NCBI GenBank assembly: GCA_002691725.1
Contig: NZIT01000011.1
Span: 1 to 9,452, forward strand
Source: SAR116 cluster bacterium
GTDB lineage: Bacteria; Pseudomonadota; Alphaproteobacteria; Puniceispirillales; UBA1172
Direction of reading: 5' to 3'
DNA length: 9,452 nt
Positions 1 through 4,823 of this stretch are shown here, in pieces. The position numbers and the translations under genes are program-made. The notes beneath the pieces were generated by a model, which was not told where the DNA came from, searched no databases, and saw only the letters and a list, made by a program, of their open reading frames with translations. Within the stretch, counting starts at the first letter, position 1. Each line of letters starts with the position of its first letter.

Positions 1-183
1 CGATACCCTGACTGAGCTAAAATTAAATATTTTATCATTATTATCAAAATGTTAGAATACTGATTAGTTATTAAAAACTTACCTGCAACCTTGCCTGAAC
101 CAAGGTCCGAGATTCAAGAGCCAAGTTTCGGAAAGCTTAAAACTTGAATCTTAATCCCAGAGCCAAGATGCGAGGGTCTTGAG
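1..183. other. Non-coding left edge, probable end of an integrated element
   Basis: I see no convincing gene here. The stretch contains the first copy of a 32-bp repeat (78-109). It also has a nested inverted repeat at 112-149 (ATTC and AAGTTT on the left pair with AAACTT-GAAT on the right) and a 9-bp direct repeat AGAGCCAAG at 117-125 and 159-167. It ends abruptly against a tRNA 3' fragment at 184. By the usual logic of tRNA-site integration, this would be the terminal DNA of an element lying mostly to the left of the window. That is inference from the tRNA fragment. Confidence 0.4.
78..109 (+). repeat. 32-bp direct repeat, copy 1
   Basis: This is an exact copy of 3562-3593. It starts CTTACCTGCAACC and ends CCAAGGTCCG. 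Similarity continues imperfectly about 12 bases to the left (13 of 16 bases match around the left edge) and stops sharply on the right after CCG. Inside is an inverted repeat, ACCTTG-7 nt-CAAGGT. In one frame both copies read IK(N/T)LPATLPEPRS, so the repeat may be a shared fragment of a decayed gene and not an att site. Confidence 0.75.
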
Positions 184-204
184 CAAATCCTGGCCCCGCA
201 ACCA
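184..204 (+). tRNA. tRNA 3'-end fragment (initiator tRNA-Met-like), probable att site
   Basis: The sequence reads CAAAT (T-loop), CCTGG (3' half of the T-stem), CCCCGCA (acceptor 3' strand), discriminator A, then CCA. This matches the 3' end of bacterial initiator tRNA-Met, whose E. coli version ends ...CAAATCCGGCCCCCGCAACCA, with two differences in the T-stem. The upstream bases do not supply the complementary T-stem strand CCAGG, nor any anticodon or D arm. This is therefore a fragment and not a functional tRNA. A terminator lies 27 bases downstream, as expected behind a real tRNA gene. The best reading is a residual attachment site from integration of an element into a tRNA gene. Confidence 0.6.
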
Positions 205-231
205 AATAGTTATATTATTTATCATATAATT

Positions 232-261
232 AGCCGTCTTATTTTTGAGGCGGCTTTTTTT
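232..261 (+). terminator. Rho-independent terminator behind the tRNA fragment
   Basis: The stem is AGCCGTC (232-238) with GGCGGCT (249-255), seven pairs including one G-T, with a 10-base loop and a run of seven T. The 3' arm with its T run (251-261) is also complementary to 286-296 (AAAAAAAGCCG), with a small TTCTGC-GTAT-GCAGAA hairpin between. A larger alternative cruciform is therefore possible and might help end the minus-strand transcripts coming from 412-1642. Confidence 0.7.
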
Positions 262-411
262 GTGTTTTAAATTCTGCGTATGCAGAAAAAAAGCCGGAAA
301 GTAATGACATTAGGGGAATCCAGTAAACTCAATCTTAATTATAAAACTATATCCGTATTTTTACACCCAGATCAAACGATCACTTCAGCGAGGGTTGGTT
401 AAAACGATATA

Positions 412-813
412 TTAGCGGGCGGTTACAACTTTGTTGCGATTATAACCACAGTAATGGTTTGCAAACTTAGCACCCCAAGCAGAAAGTACCTCAATAGCAT
501 CTGGCTTTGCATTACCAAGGCAAAGTACACTGGTAATATCAACTTGCTCGAACACCTCTGTCGCTAGTGGACTTGCCATATGATTTCCTATACGTTCCAT
601 CATACCATCGCTGTCAACAAACGTTTCTATTAAAGTCGCCTCATTGCCATCTTCAGATAAGTGCCATTCATAACTAATACTGTTTTGTTCCTTGAGGTCG
701 TAAACATATTTAGCTGCGCGGTTTTTGGACCATTTTTTGAATTCGTTGGTATTTTTGACGCTGCAGCCAATAATTAAAACCATTCGATCGGAGTGTGCAT
801 TTAGATCGCTCAT
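412..813 (-). CDS. ABM-like dimeric alpha/beta-barrel protein
   Basis: This encodes a 133-residue protein with no signal peptide or membrane segment. The layout is a beta strand near the N terminus (residues 11-20, MVLIIGCSVK), a helix around EFKKWSKNRAAKYV, the SYEWHLSEDG segment (47-56) followed by the strand TLIETFVDSD, a helix, and a C-terminal WGAKFANHYCGYNR region. This pattern recalls small quinol monooxygenase/ABM ferredoxin-like proteins that dimerise. Substrate and activity cannot be read from sequence. The ATG at 813 has AAGGA seven bases upstream. It is the last of three tandem minus-strand genes of similar type, 67 bases after 881-1208, so co-transcription is likely. A GGCTTA/TAAGCC hairpin (847-870) sits in the gap. 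The C terminus resembles that of the 1289-1642 product (NAKF near the end there, GAKF here), supporting paralogy. Confidence 0.75.
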   Translation of the reverse strand: MSDLNAHSDRMVLIIGCSVKNTNEFKKWSKNRAAKYVYDLKEQNSISYEWHLSEDGNEATLIETFVDSDGMMERIGNHMASPLATEVFEQVDITSVLCLGNAKPDAIEVLSAWGAKFANHYCGYNRNKVVTAR

Positions 814-880
814 AATATTATCCTTGTTAACTTGAGGTAATGAAAGGGCTTATAACTGAAACTCTAAGCCAAATATCATA

Positions 881-1208
881 TTAATTACAATTTCTTGCAA
901 CAAAGAACTGAGGTTTTTCATTTTTCTCTACCAAATTTCCAGAAAGTGCGATTGTGTGTCTGTTGACTGAGTCATATTCTTGCAACATTGGACGGCGGTC
1001 ATCTAACCAATTTAATACACCGTCTTTTAAACTTTGTTCAAACCCATCCGTATCTCTTATCGCTACTACTATGACTTCATCTCCAGCAGCAGCAGCGAAA
1101 CGTGTGTTTGGGTCTTTGTCCCTTTGGTCTTCCAGTACATCTGCGAGAAATTTGTCGTAATGCTCAGGCTTTGGTTTAAATCGGATAATGCTTAGTTTTT
1201 TTACTCAT
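881..1208 (-). pseudogene. ABM-like small protein with a frameshift in an A7 run
   Basis: From the ATG at 1208 the frame reads MSKKTKHYPI and then stops. If one A is dropped from the seven-A run at codons 3-5, the frame becomes MSKKLSIIRFKPKPEHYDKF and stays open for 108 residues to the TAA at 881-883 (the span is 328 bases, 3 x 109 + 1). The shifted product has an N-terminal strand (LSIIRFKP), a helix (EHYDKFLADVLED), the strand DEVIVVAI, a helix, and the C-terminal strand HTIALSGNLV. This is the arrangement of ABM-type dimeric alpha/beta-barrel proteins and matches its two neighbours. The in-frame region has no ATG, GTG or TTG before the middle of the gene. It could be a sequencing error, a fresh pseudogene, or a gene expressed by slippage. 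A weak AAAGG lies about 12 bases upstream of the ATG. Confidence 0.65.
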
Positions 1209-1288
1209 CTTTTTGTATGACCTTTCTGATACAATCGATACCTCTACATTAAGATTAGTTACTTATGGCTCATTACAGGACTTCCTAG

Positions 1289-1642
1289 CTAAAATCGTGC
1301 AACAGTGGAAAAAAACTTTGCGTTTATTCCAGCCAACGCTTTGTGAATATCTTTACTAACTTCACCGTAAACCGCTATTTTTTGAACTTCAAAAAAACCA
1401 TAAAATTCTTCAGCTATTTCGGCAGAGAAGAATTCAAACTGCTTTTTGTATGCAACAGCATCTTTGAATCGTTGATGTAAGTGAACAATCCCGTCTAATT
1501 CGTAAATTTCATAGAGAAATGCATAGCCTTTTTCTTTATTGATAAGGACTAAATTTTCTACAAAATTTCTCCATTCACGACCGGCGTCCTTCGGCTTCAA
1601 TATAGCATTGATGCCTATTACACTATTGTCTAGAGAGCTCAT
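1289..1642 (-). CDS. ABM-like small protein, first of the tandem cluster
   Basis: This encodes a 117-residue soluble protein. It has an N-terminal strand (SVIGINAILKP, 7-17), a helix (AGREWRNFVENLVLINKE), the strand pair AFLYEIYELDG and IVHLHQRFKD (41-61), a helix (KKQFEFFSAEIAEEFY), then the strand KIAVYGEV and a C-terminal DIHKALAGINAKFF. This is the beta-alpha-beta-beta-alpha-beta order of dimeric ferredoxin-like proteins of the ABM type. The ATG at 1642 has GAGGT about six bases upstream. A TATAAT-like -10 (ATTATA on the plus strand, 1670-1675) sits 28 bases before the start with only a weak -35. It heads a likely minus-strand transcription unit with 881-1208 and 412-813. Function is unknown, and sequence similarity to known enzymes needs a profile search. 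Confidence 0.7.
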   Translation of the reverse strand: MSSLDNSVIGINAILKPKDAGREWRNFVENLVLINKEKGYAFLYEIYELDGIVHLHQRFKDAVAYKKQFEFFSAEIAEEFYGFFEVQKIAVYGEVSKDIHKALAGINAKFFSTVARF

Positions 1643-1669
1643 TTAAATACCTCAACTATAAATTACACA

Positions 1670-1675
1670 ATTATA
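1670..1675 (-). promoter_or_regulatory. Candidate -10 box for the ABM-like cluster
   Basis: TATAAT on the minus strand lies 28 bases before the ATG at 1642. The hexamer 17 bases further upstream (AAAGAA) is a poor -35, so the call is tentative. Confidence 0.3.
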
Positions 1676-1742
1676 TGTGACATTCTTATTAATTCTTTAT
1701 TACAATTTAGTTTTAATTTCTTTTCTATATGGCCAGCATGTT

Positions 1743-1919
1743 TTACTCTGGGAGATATGCATGATGCCCTCCCATTTGCTTCATCTCTTCAATAATAGCG
1801 TGAGTGACCTCACCAATGGAACGGAAAGGTTTAGGCACAAGGCCGTGCAGTTCCATGTATTCAATGATGGCTTCATTTCGCCTTACGTCCTCAATGACGT
1901 CTTTAAACTCTTCACGCAT
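1743..1919 (-). CDS. Small hypothetical protein (58 aa)
   Basis: An open frame of 58 codons runs from the ATG at 1919 to the TAA at 1743-1745. The product begins MREEFKDVIEDVRRNEAIIE and ends GGHHAYLPE. It is soluble, acidic and helix-rich, with ordinary codon choice. An in-frame stop lies directly before the ATG, so the start cannot move upstream. I see no clear Shine-Dalgarno sequence. It diverges from 2136-2336 across a region with two large palindromes. I do not recognise the family. Small charged proteins of this size are common in phage and plasmid DNA, which fits the surroundings, but nothing here proves such an origin. Confidence 0.4.
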   Translation of the reverse strand: MREEFKDVIEDVRRNEAIIEYMELHGLVPKPFRSIGEVTHAIIEEMKQMGGHHAYLPE

Positions 1920-1981
1920 TTAAACATCCATAAGATGCGGTTGCACTAATGAAAGGTTGGAGTGAGAAGATTGTTTGAGTG

Positions 1982-2051
1982 GTATGCACTCTATCCGCCC
2001 ACTCTTTCCTTTCACAAAGGTTTCAAGGAAAGAGTGGGCAGGATTGCATAC
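1982..2051. repeat. 70-bp imperfect palindrome
   Basis: A perfect 15-bp inverted repeat forms the core: GCCCACTCTTTCCTT at 1997-2011 with its complement at 2025-2039, around a 13-base loop. It continues outward as ATCC/GGAT (1993-1996 and 2041-2044, past one unpaired A). Beyond a four-base CTCT bulge it continues as GTATGCA/TGCATAC (1982-1988 and 2045-2051). In total 26 base pairs can form. No T run follows it, so it does not look like an ordinary terminator. Confidence 0.8.
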
Positions 2052-2084
2052 ACACATATGAGGGGGCTGATTTGCTGTTCCAGA

Positions 2085-2132
2085 TATCCCTCTTTTCCCC
2101 CCTTACGTAAGTATTGGGTAAAAGAAGGGATA
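2085..2132 (+). promoter_or_regulatory. Hairpin covering the ribosome binding site of 2136-2336
   Basis: TATCCCTCTTTT (2085-2096) pairs with AAAAGAAGGGATA (2120-2132), twelve pairs with one bulge. CCC at 2097-2099 can add pairs with GGG at 2116-2118, leaving the self-complementary TTACGTAA near the loop. The right arm contains AGAAGGGA, the only Shine-Dalgarno-like sequence before the ATG at 2136. A folded mRNA would hide it. This suggests translational control, or that the palindrome has another role at the DNA level. Confidence 0.5.
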
Positions 2133-2135
2133 AAC

Positions 2136-2336
2136 ATGATGACCAGTTGGAAGTGTTACGAGTGTGAAGGATATAATCTGTTTGAGACATCGTTGGTGCG
2201 GATAAACAGGTTGTCATTCCTGATTGATGATGTAGACGATGTGCTGCCTATGCCATCACCACAATGCTGGTGTGATGACTGTGATGGGTATGTCATTGCT
2301 GTTGAAGCAGATAAGCCGCTCTACAAGGAGATATGA
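2136..2336 (+). CDS. Small zinc-ribbon-like protein (66 aa)
   Basis: The product has 66 residues with two cysteine clusters: C7-Y-E-C10 near the N terminus and C44-W-C46-D-D-C49 near the C terminus. This fits one four-cysteine zinc site built from C7/C10 and C46/C49. An acidic stretch (DDVDDV, 31-36) sits between them. There is no signal peptide or membrane helix. I chose the ATG at 2136 because AGAAGGG lies upstream at proper spacing. The frame is open further upstream to 1962, but that extension reads through two palindromes and looks non-coding. A 15-codon hydrophobic ORF follows after one base, so the two are probably co-expressed. Family and function are not recognised. Confidence 0.55.
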   Translation: MMTSWKCYECEGYNLFETSLVRINRLSFLIDDVDDVLPMPSPQCWCDDCDGYVIAVEADKPLYKEI

Positions 2337-2337
2337 T

Positions 2338-2385
2338 ATGATGGAGACACTGATAGTAGCGATAATCGTGTTATTATTTGCTTGA
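2338..2385 (+). CDS. Tiny hydrophobic peptide (15 aa)
   Basis: It reads MMETLIVAIIVLLFA and then TGA. AAGGAG at 2325-2330 stands seven bases before the ATG at 2338, the best ribosome binding site in this part of the window. The start lies one base after the stop of the zinc-ribbon gene, an arrangement suited to coupled translation. The peptide is a single short membrane-spanning stretch with one acidic residue near the N terminus. Single-helix peptides of this kind act as small subunits of membrane complexes or as toxins in other systems. No function is claimed here. Confidence 0.4.
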   Translation: MMETLIVAIIVLLFA

Positions 2386-2399
2386 TAGAGAGGCAAAAG

Positions 2400-2422
2400 A
2401 AAAGCCGCACATTGGCGGCTTT
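2400..2422. terminator. Terminator hairpin, probably bidirectional
   Basis: AAAGCCGC (2401-2408) pairs with GCGGCTTT (2415-2422), eight pairs around a six-base loop. On the plus strand it follows the small-peptide ORF but has only a short T run. On the minus strand it is followed by TTTTCTTTT, a good tail for ending the transcript of the two membrane-protein genes at 2576-3183. Confidence 0.6.
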
Positions 2423-2481
2423 AGTTAGGGAGGAACTTACATAAGGATTAACGGAATAATTTGGGGAATATTTAACCAAAG

Positions 2482-2500
2482 TTTTTAACTGAGTTAAAAA
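2482..2500. repeat. AT-rich 8-bp inverted repeat
   Basis: TTTTTAAC, spacer TGA, GTTAAAAA. It sits in the 153-base gap between the terminator at 2400-2422 and the membrane-protein gene ending at 2576. I find no gene in this gap. The role is unknown. Confidence 0.5.
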
Positions 2501-2575
2501 GTTTAGCTGTACCATTAAAGAAAATGGCATTAAAATACGGAACAGGTTAAACACGTAACTAACATTACAGAGGTA

Positions 2576-2872
2576 TCACTTACCTTCTTGCCTACTTATC
2601 AATACCTGCCCTCCAAAAAGACCAGCCACAATTAAATCTAAGAAAAACCATACATCCCTAGATAGATGGATAGGAATGAGAGGGTTAAATAAAATAACTA
2701 TTCCTGCAAATATTACCCACTTTGGATTACCCTTATTAACTAAGTCAAATGCTGCAATGCATCCTACGATAGAAACAGAAATCCTAAGGAAAGTGTAATA
2801 ACCATAAGGTAATGGAAATATTGCAATAATGCACAATACTGCTGTTGCTATATATATTAACTTTTTATCCAT
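2576..2872 (-). CDS. DUF6804-like small integral membrane protein
   Basis: A 98-residue protein with four hydrophobic segments at roughly residues 4-22, 28-45, 51-67 and 74-92. The segment FNPLIPIHLSRDVW (62-75) between the last two helices, together with the four-helix layout, matches my memory of the DUF6804 family, which has no known function. The ATG at 2872 lies eight bases after the stop of 2881-3183 on the same strand, so the two form an operon. It lacks an obvious ribosome binding site and may depend on translational coupling. The terminator at 2400-2422 would close this transcript. Confidence 0.65.
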   Translation of the reverse strand: MDKKLIYIATAVLCIIAIFPLPYGYYTFLRISVSIVGCIAAFDLVNKGNPKWVIFAGIVILFNPLIPIHLSRDVWFFLDLIVAGLFGGQVLISRQEGK

Positions 2873-2880
2873 ACACTGAT

Positions 2881-3183
2881 TTAATAGTTTTGTTTTGACC
2901 TTACAGAAGAACTAGCAACACTTATAAATGCAGGTATCATTAACAAAAGACCAGGTGCAGTAATTAGAAGTGCATAGTACCAAGGCCAGTTTAAAACCTC
3001 TAACGCTCCAAAGAAAGTTCCTAAAGTTAGAGGCAAAGTGAACCTAAACATAAAACATAGAGCAACAACTATTACAGCTCCTATTGTTCCTATGTAAAAC
3101 TCTATCCCCATAAAACCTATTACGAGTTGCGCTATACCAATAGCTAAAGAAAGAATAAGAAAAAGTGGTGCCAAACCTTCCAT
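2881..3183 (-). CDS. Small hydrophobic membrane protein
   Basis: A 100-residue protein with about three membrane segments (residues 5-25, 30-48 and 69-90), a central FTLPLTLGTFFGA stretch and a short polar C terminus (SSSVRSKQNY). The ATG at 3183 has AGGAG (3192-3196 on the plus strand) eight bases upstream, a strong start. It is the first gene of a two-gene operon with the DUF6804-like protein, and a strongly foldable leader precedes it. I do not recognise a named family and do not assign a function. Confidence 0.6.
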   Translation of the reverse strand: MEGLAPLFLILSLAIGIAQLVIGFMGIEFYIGTIGAVIVVALCFMFRFTLPLTLGTFFGALEVLNWPWYYALLITAPGLLLMIPAFISVASSSVRSKQNY

Positions 3184-3351
3184 TCCGCCAACTCCTCAGG
3201 ATCGCTGCGACGAATCCTCAAAAATACAATGGGATAACAAGTGATGCTTTGGCGTTAGTGGTGCCCAGGGGCTGGCTTCATCACCTATTACAAGCATCAA
3301 TTCCATGGCAACCCTAAGGATTTCCTAAGGTTACCCTATCAGTGAATTCTG
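3184..3351 (-). promoter_or_regulatory. Highly structured leader of the membrane-protein operon
   Basis: Read on the minus strand, several nested pairings appear. GGTAACC/GGTTGCC (3335-3329 with 3313-3307) forms a closed hairpin. TGATGCTT/AAGCATCA (3299-3292 with 3249-3242) encloses GGTG/CACC and CCAG/CTGG. A small GGA-T-TCG/CGA-TCC stem lies directly before the AGGAG ribosome binding site. The pairings are nested, as in a folded RNA. It does not match any riboswitch class that I can recall by conserved motifs. Confidence 0.35.
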
Positions 3352-3511
3352 TCAACAGGCATGAGCTTGCCTACTAGCTATACACCAAGACACAAGAACA
3401 GATAGATAGACGCTAAAGTACTCCTTGGGATTGCTTGTGTGTGCTGCTGGGGGTAGTGGGGGGAGTTGTTGTGGTGCTTGTTTATAAAGATGGGGAGAAG
3501 TTTTTGTGTAA

Positions 3512-3745
3512 GTTTTTTCCTTATCTAAGACACAACCAGCGTATTGGTCAACTATCAAAACCTTACCTGCAACCTTGCCTGAACCAAGGTCCGTGAAAGG
3601 TTGTGCCCAAAACTCTGAGGCTAATTTCCAGTATGGGAGATATACCAAGAACAAGTTAGATAAGAGACGTGAGGATACGACTAAAGGCAGGGCAATCAAA
3701 AAAGAGCTTCGGCAGATAGAGCGTGAATTTATTCCAATCAAATAG
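3512..3745 (+). pseudogene. Decayed coding fragment of unknown function
   Basis: A plus-strand frame is open from 3512 to the TAG at 3743-3745 (77 codons) with no proper start other than a GTG at 3593. Its C-terminal half is rich in Lys, Arg and Glu (for example NKLDKRREDTTKGRAIKKEL) and looks like real protein. The upstream part crosses a T6 run (3513-3518). Just before it, another frame (GTG at 3441 to the TGA at 3594-3596) encodes a hydrophobic stretch LLGVVGGVVVVLV and then YKDGEKFL. A single shift near the T run would join the two. The fragment includes repeat copy 2 (3562-3593). I read this as the remains of a mobile-element gene. The long minus-strand frame opposite it (3352-3765) is probably a shadow. 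Confidence 0.3.
3562..3593 (+). repeat. 32-bp direct repeat, copy 2
   Basis: Exact match to 78-109 in the same orientation, 3484 bases away. Here it lies inside a decayed open frame. Sequence after CCG differs completely from copy 1. Confidence 0.75.
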
Positions 3746-3772
3746 TCGGCCACCGCATAATGCATGGCAACT

Positions 3773-3849
3773 CATAAATCCTTGATATTAATTAAAGGTA
3801 AGAGTTTATCTTACTGTTTTTTACTGTATCATTATAAACTGGATTTATG
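3773..3849. repeat. Inverted repeat CATAAATCC/GGATTTATG flanking 59 bp
   Basis: Nine-base arms at 3773-3781 and 3841-3849 are perfect complements. Between them is a smaller hairpin, GTAAGA-GTTTA-TCTTAC (3798-3814), followed on the plus strand by TG and six T. The hairpin lies between the decayed fragment (plus) and the hydrolase gene (minus) and probably ends transcription from one or both sides. The outer arms may simply be chance or the ends of a tiny non-coding insertion. Confidence 0.4.
3798..3822 (+). terminator. Weak rho-independent terminator
   Basis: A six-pair stem GTAAGA/TCTTAC with a five-base loop and a T6 run. The stem is AT-rich, so strength is modest. Confidence 0.4.
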
Positions 3850-3861
3850 AAAGCGTGGCAA

Positions 3862-4686
3862 TTAATTCAGCTTATTGAGAAACGCGGCCAATTCTTTTGC
3901 GACCCGGCTTGTTTGCTCAATGTGCTGAAAATGGCCGCAATTTTCCAGCGCAACAAAAGTCGACTGTCTGAGCTGATCAGCCATATGCTGACTTACTTTT
4001 AGCGGTACCATGCGATCATAATCAGAAGCAATTACCAATACTGGCAGATCAATTTCAGCCAGTCTATCCGTCAGATCAAACGTGCTACAAGCATAAAAAT
4101 CATCATGGACAACTTGTGATCCAGCCTCAAGCATGCGCTGCTGCGCTTTTTGTTTGAAAAAAGCGCCAGTATCTTTGTACCAAGAATATTTAACAATATT
4201 TTCAATGGTTGACTCAAAGTGATTTTGGAGGCCGTCAAGAATAGCATCACTTACAATCATCTTGCTGGCACCGCCAATCATGGCAATAGCCGTAAGCCAG
4301 CTATAATTGTTTAATGCCGCGTTAAGCGCAATCGATGCGCCCATGGAATGTCCTATCACACAGACATTTTTCAAATTCATAGCGGTGACGAAATCATTGA
4401 TAACCTCCGCATAAACCTCAACTGATGACTGGCTATTGCCACCGGATTTTCCATGCCCCGGCAAATCCAGCGAGTAGATAGGATAATTATCCAGTTCACC
4501 GCCATGATCTTTTGGTGTCAATCCAAGCGACCGAGTAAGATCATTGACGCTTCGCCAGGCCATAGGCCAATCAAGTTCCTGCCCTCCAGCCCCGTGAACA
4601 AGCAATAGATTAATGCTTTCGCCATCATTTGATACGCCATTAAAACTGTAGGAAAGTTTATATTCGTTTAAAGCAATCTCTGCCAT
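3862..4686 (-). CDS. Alpha/beta-fold hydrolase
   Basis: A 274-residue cytoplasmic alpha/beta hydrolase. The oxyanion-hole motif is LLLVHGAGG (27-35). Next comes LDLPGHGKS (73-81), then the nucleophile elbow GHSMGA (112-117) with Ser114. The acid is probably Asp224 in VIASDYDRMVP, and His252 lies in NCGHFQH. All triad positions are present and the length is typical for the family. The start at 4686 (MAEIALNEYKL) fits the fold. An upstream TTG at 4755 would add 23 residues but crosses a tandem repeat and has no good ribosome binding site. The gene follows the SQR gene on the same strand after about 137 bases, so it may share its transcript. The substrate cannot be told: an ester, thioester or C-C bond hydrolase are all possible. 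Confidence 0.85.
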   Translation of the reverse strand: MAEIALNEYKLSYSFNGVSNDGESINLLLVHGAGGQELDWPMAWRSVNDLTRSLGLTPKDHGGELDNYPIYSLDLPGHGKSGGNSQSSVEVYAEVINDFVTAMNLKNVCVIGHSMGASIALNAALNNYSWLTAIAMIGGASKMIVSDAILDGLQNHFESTIENIVKYSWYKDTGAFFKQKAQQRMLEAGSQVVHDDFYACSTFDLTDRLAEIDLPVLVIASDYDRMVPLKVSQHMADQLRQSTFVALENCGHFQHIEQTSRVAKELAAFLNKLN

Positions 4687-4740
4687 GTAATCAAGTCCCC
4701 AATATTCAACATAAAGTGATTGTTCTAATGCCCCAGAACG

Positions 4741-4760
4741 CTCAAAAACCCTCAAAAACC
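4741..4760. repeat. 10-bp tandem duplication
   Basis: CTCAAAAACC occurs twice back to back, between the SQR and hydrolase genes. It falls within the region that an upstream TTG start would translate, which argues for caution about that start. Confidence 0.8.
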
Positions 4761-4823
4761 AGAATATATATGAAATATATGAGGAGCTAATTGAGAGTTT
4801 TGGATTTTGCTAAAGTGGACTGG

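Noticed and set aside
304..402. 32-codon plus-strand ORF starting MTLGESSKLNLN
   Set aside because: GGAAAG is too close to the ATG, and there is no recognisable domain or context. It could be real but cannot be supported.
954..1160. Plus-strand open frame of 68 codons
   Set aside because: It lies opposite the frameshifted ABM-like gene, whose minus-strand reading is far more protein-like.
1677..1949. Plus-strand 90-codon frame
   Set aside because: Its main part is the shadow of the 58-codon minus-strand ORF at 1743-1919.
1962..2135. Upstream extension of the zinc-ribbon ORF
   Set aside because: It runs through two palindromes, while a start with a ribosome binding site exists at 2136.
2321..2554. 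Minus-strand 77-codon frame
   Set aside because: It crosses the terminator hairpin at 2400-2422 and has low-complexity, shadow-like composition.
3241..3299. Possible integron attC site or known riboswitch
   Set aside because: The paired arms do not carry the conserved RYYYAAC/GTTRRRY boxes, and no conserved riboswitch core was recognised.
3352..3765. Minus-strand open frame of 137 codons
   Set aside because: No ribosome binding site and odd composition. The opposite strand carries more plausible, though decayed, coding sequence.
4687..4755. N-terminal extension of the hydrolase from a TTG
   Set aside because: It includes a 10-bp tandem repeat and lacks a ribosome binding site. The fold begins at MAEIALNEY.
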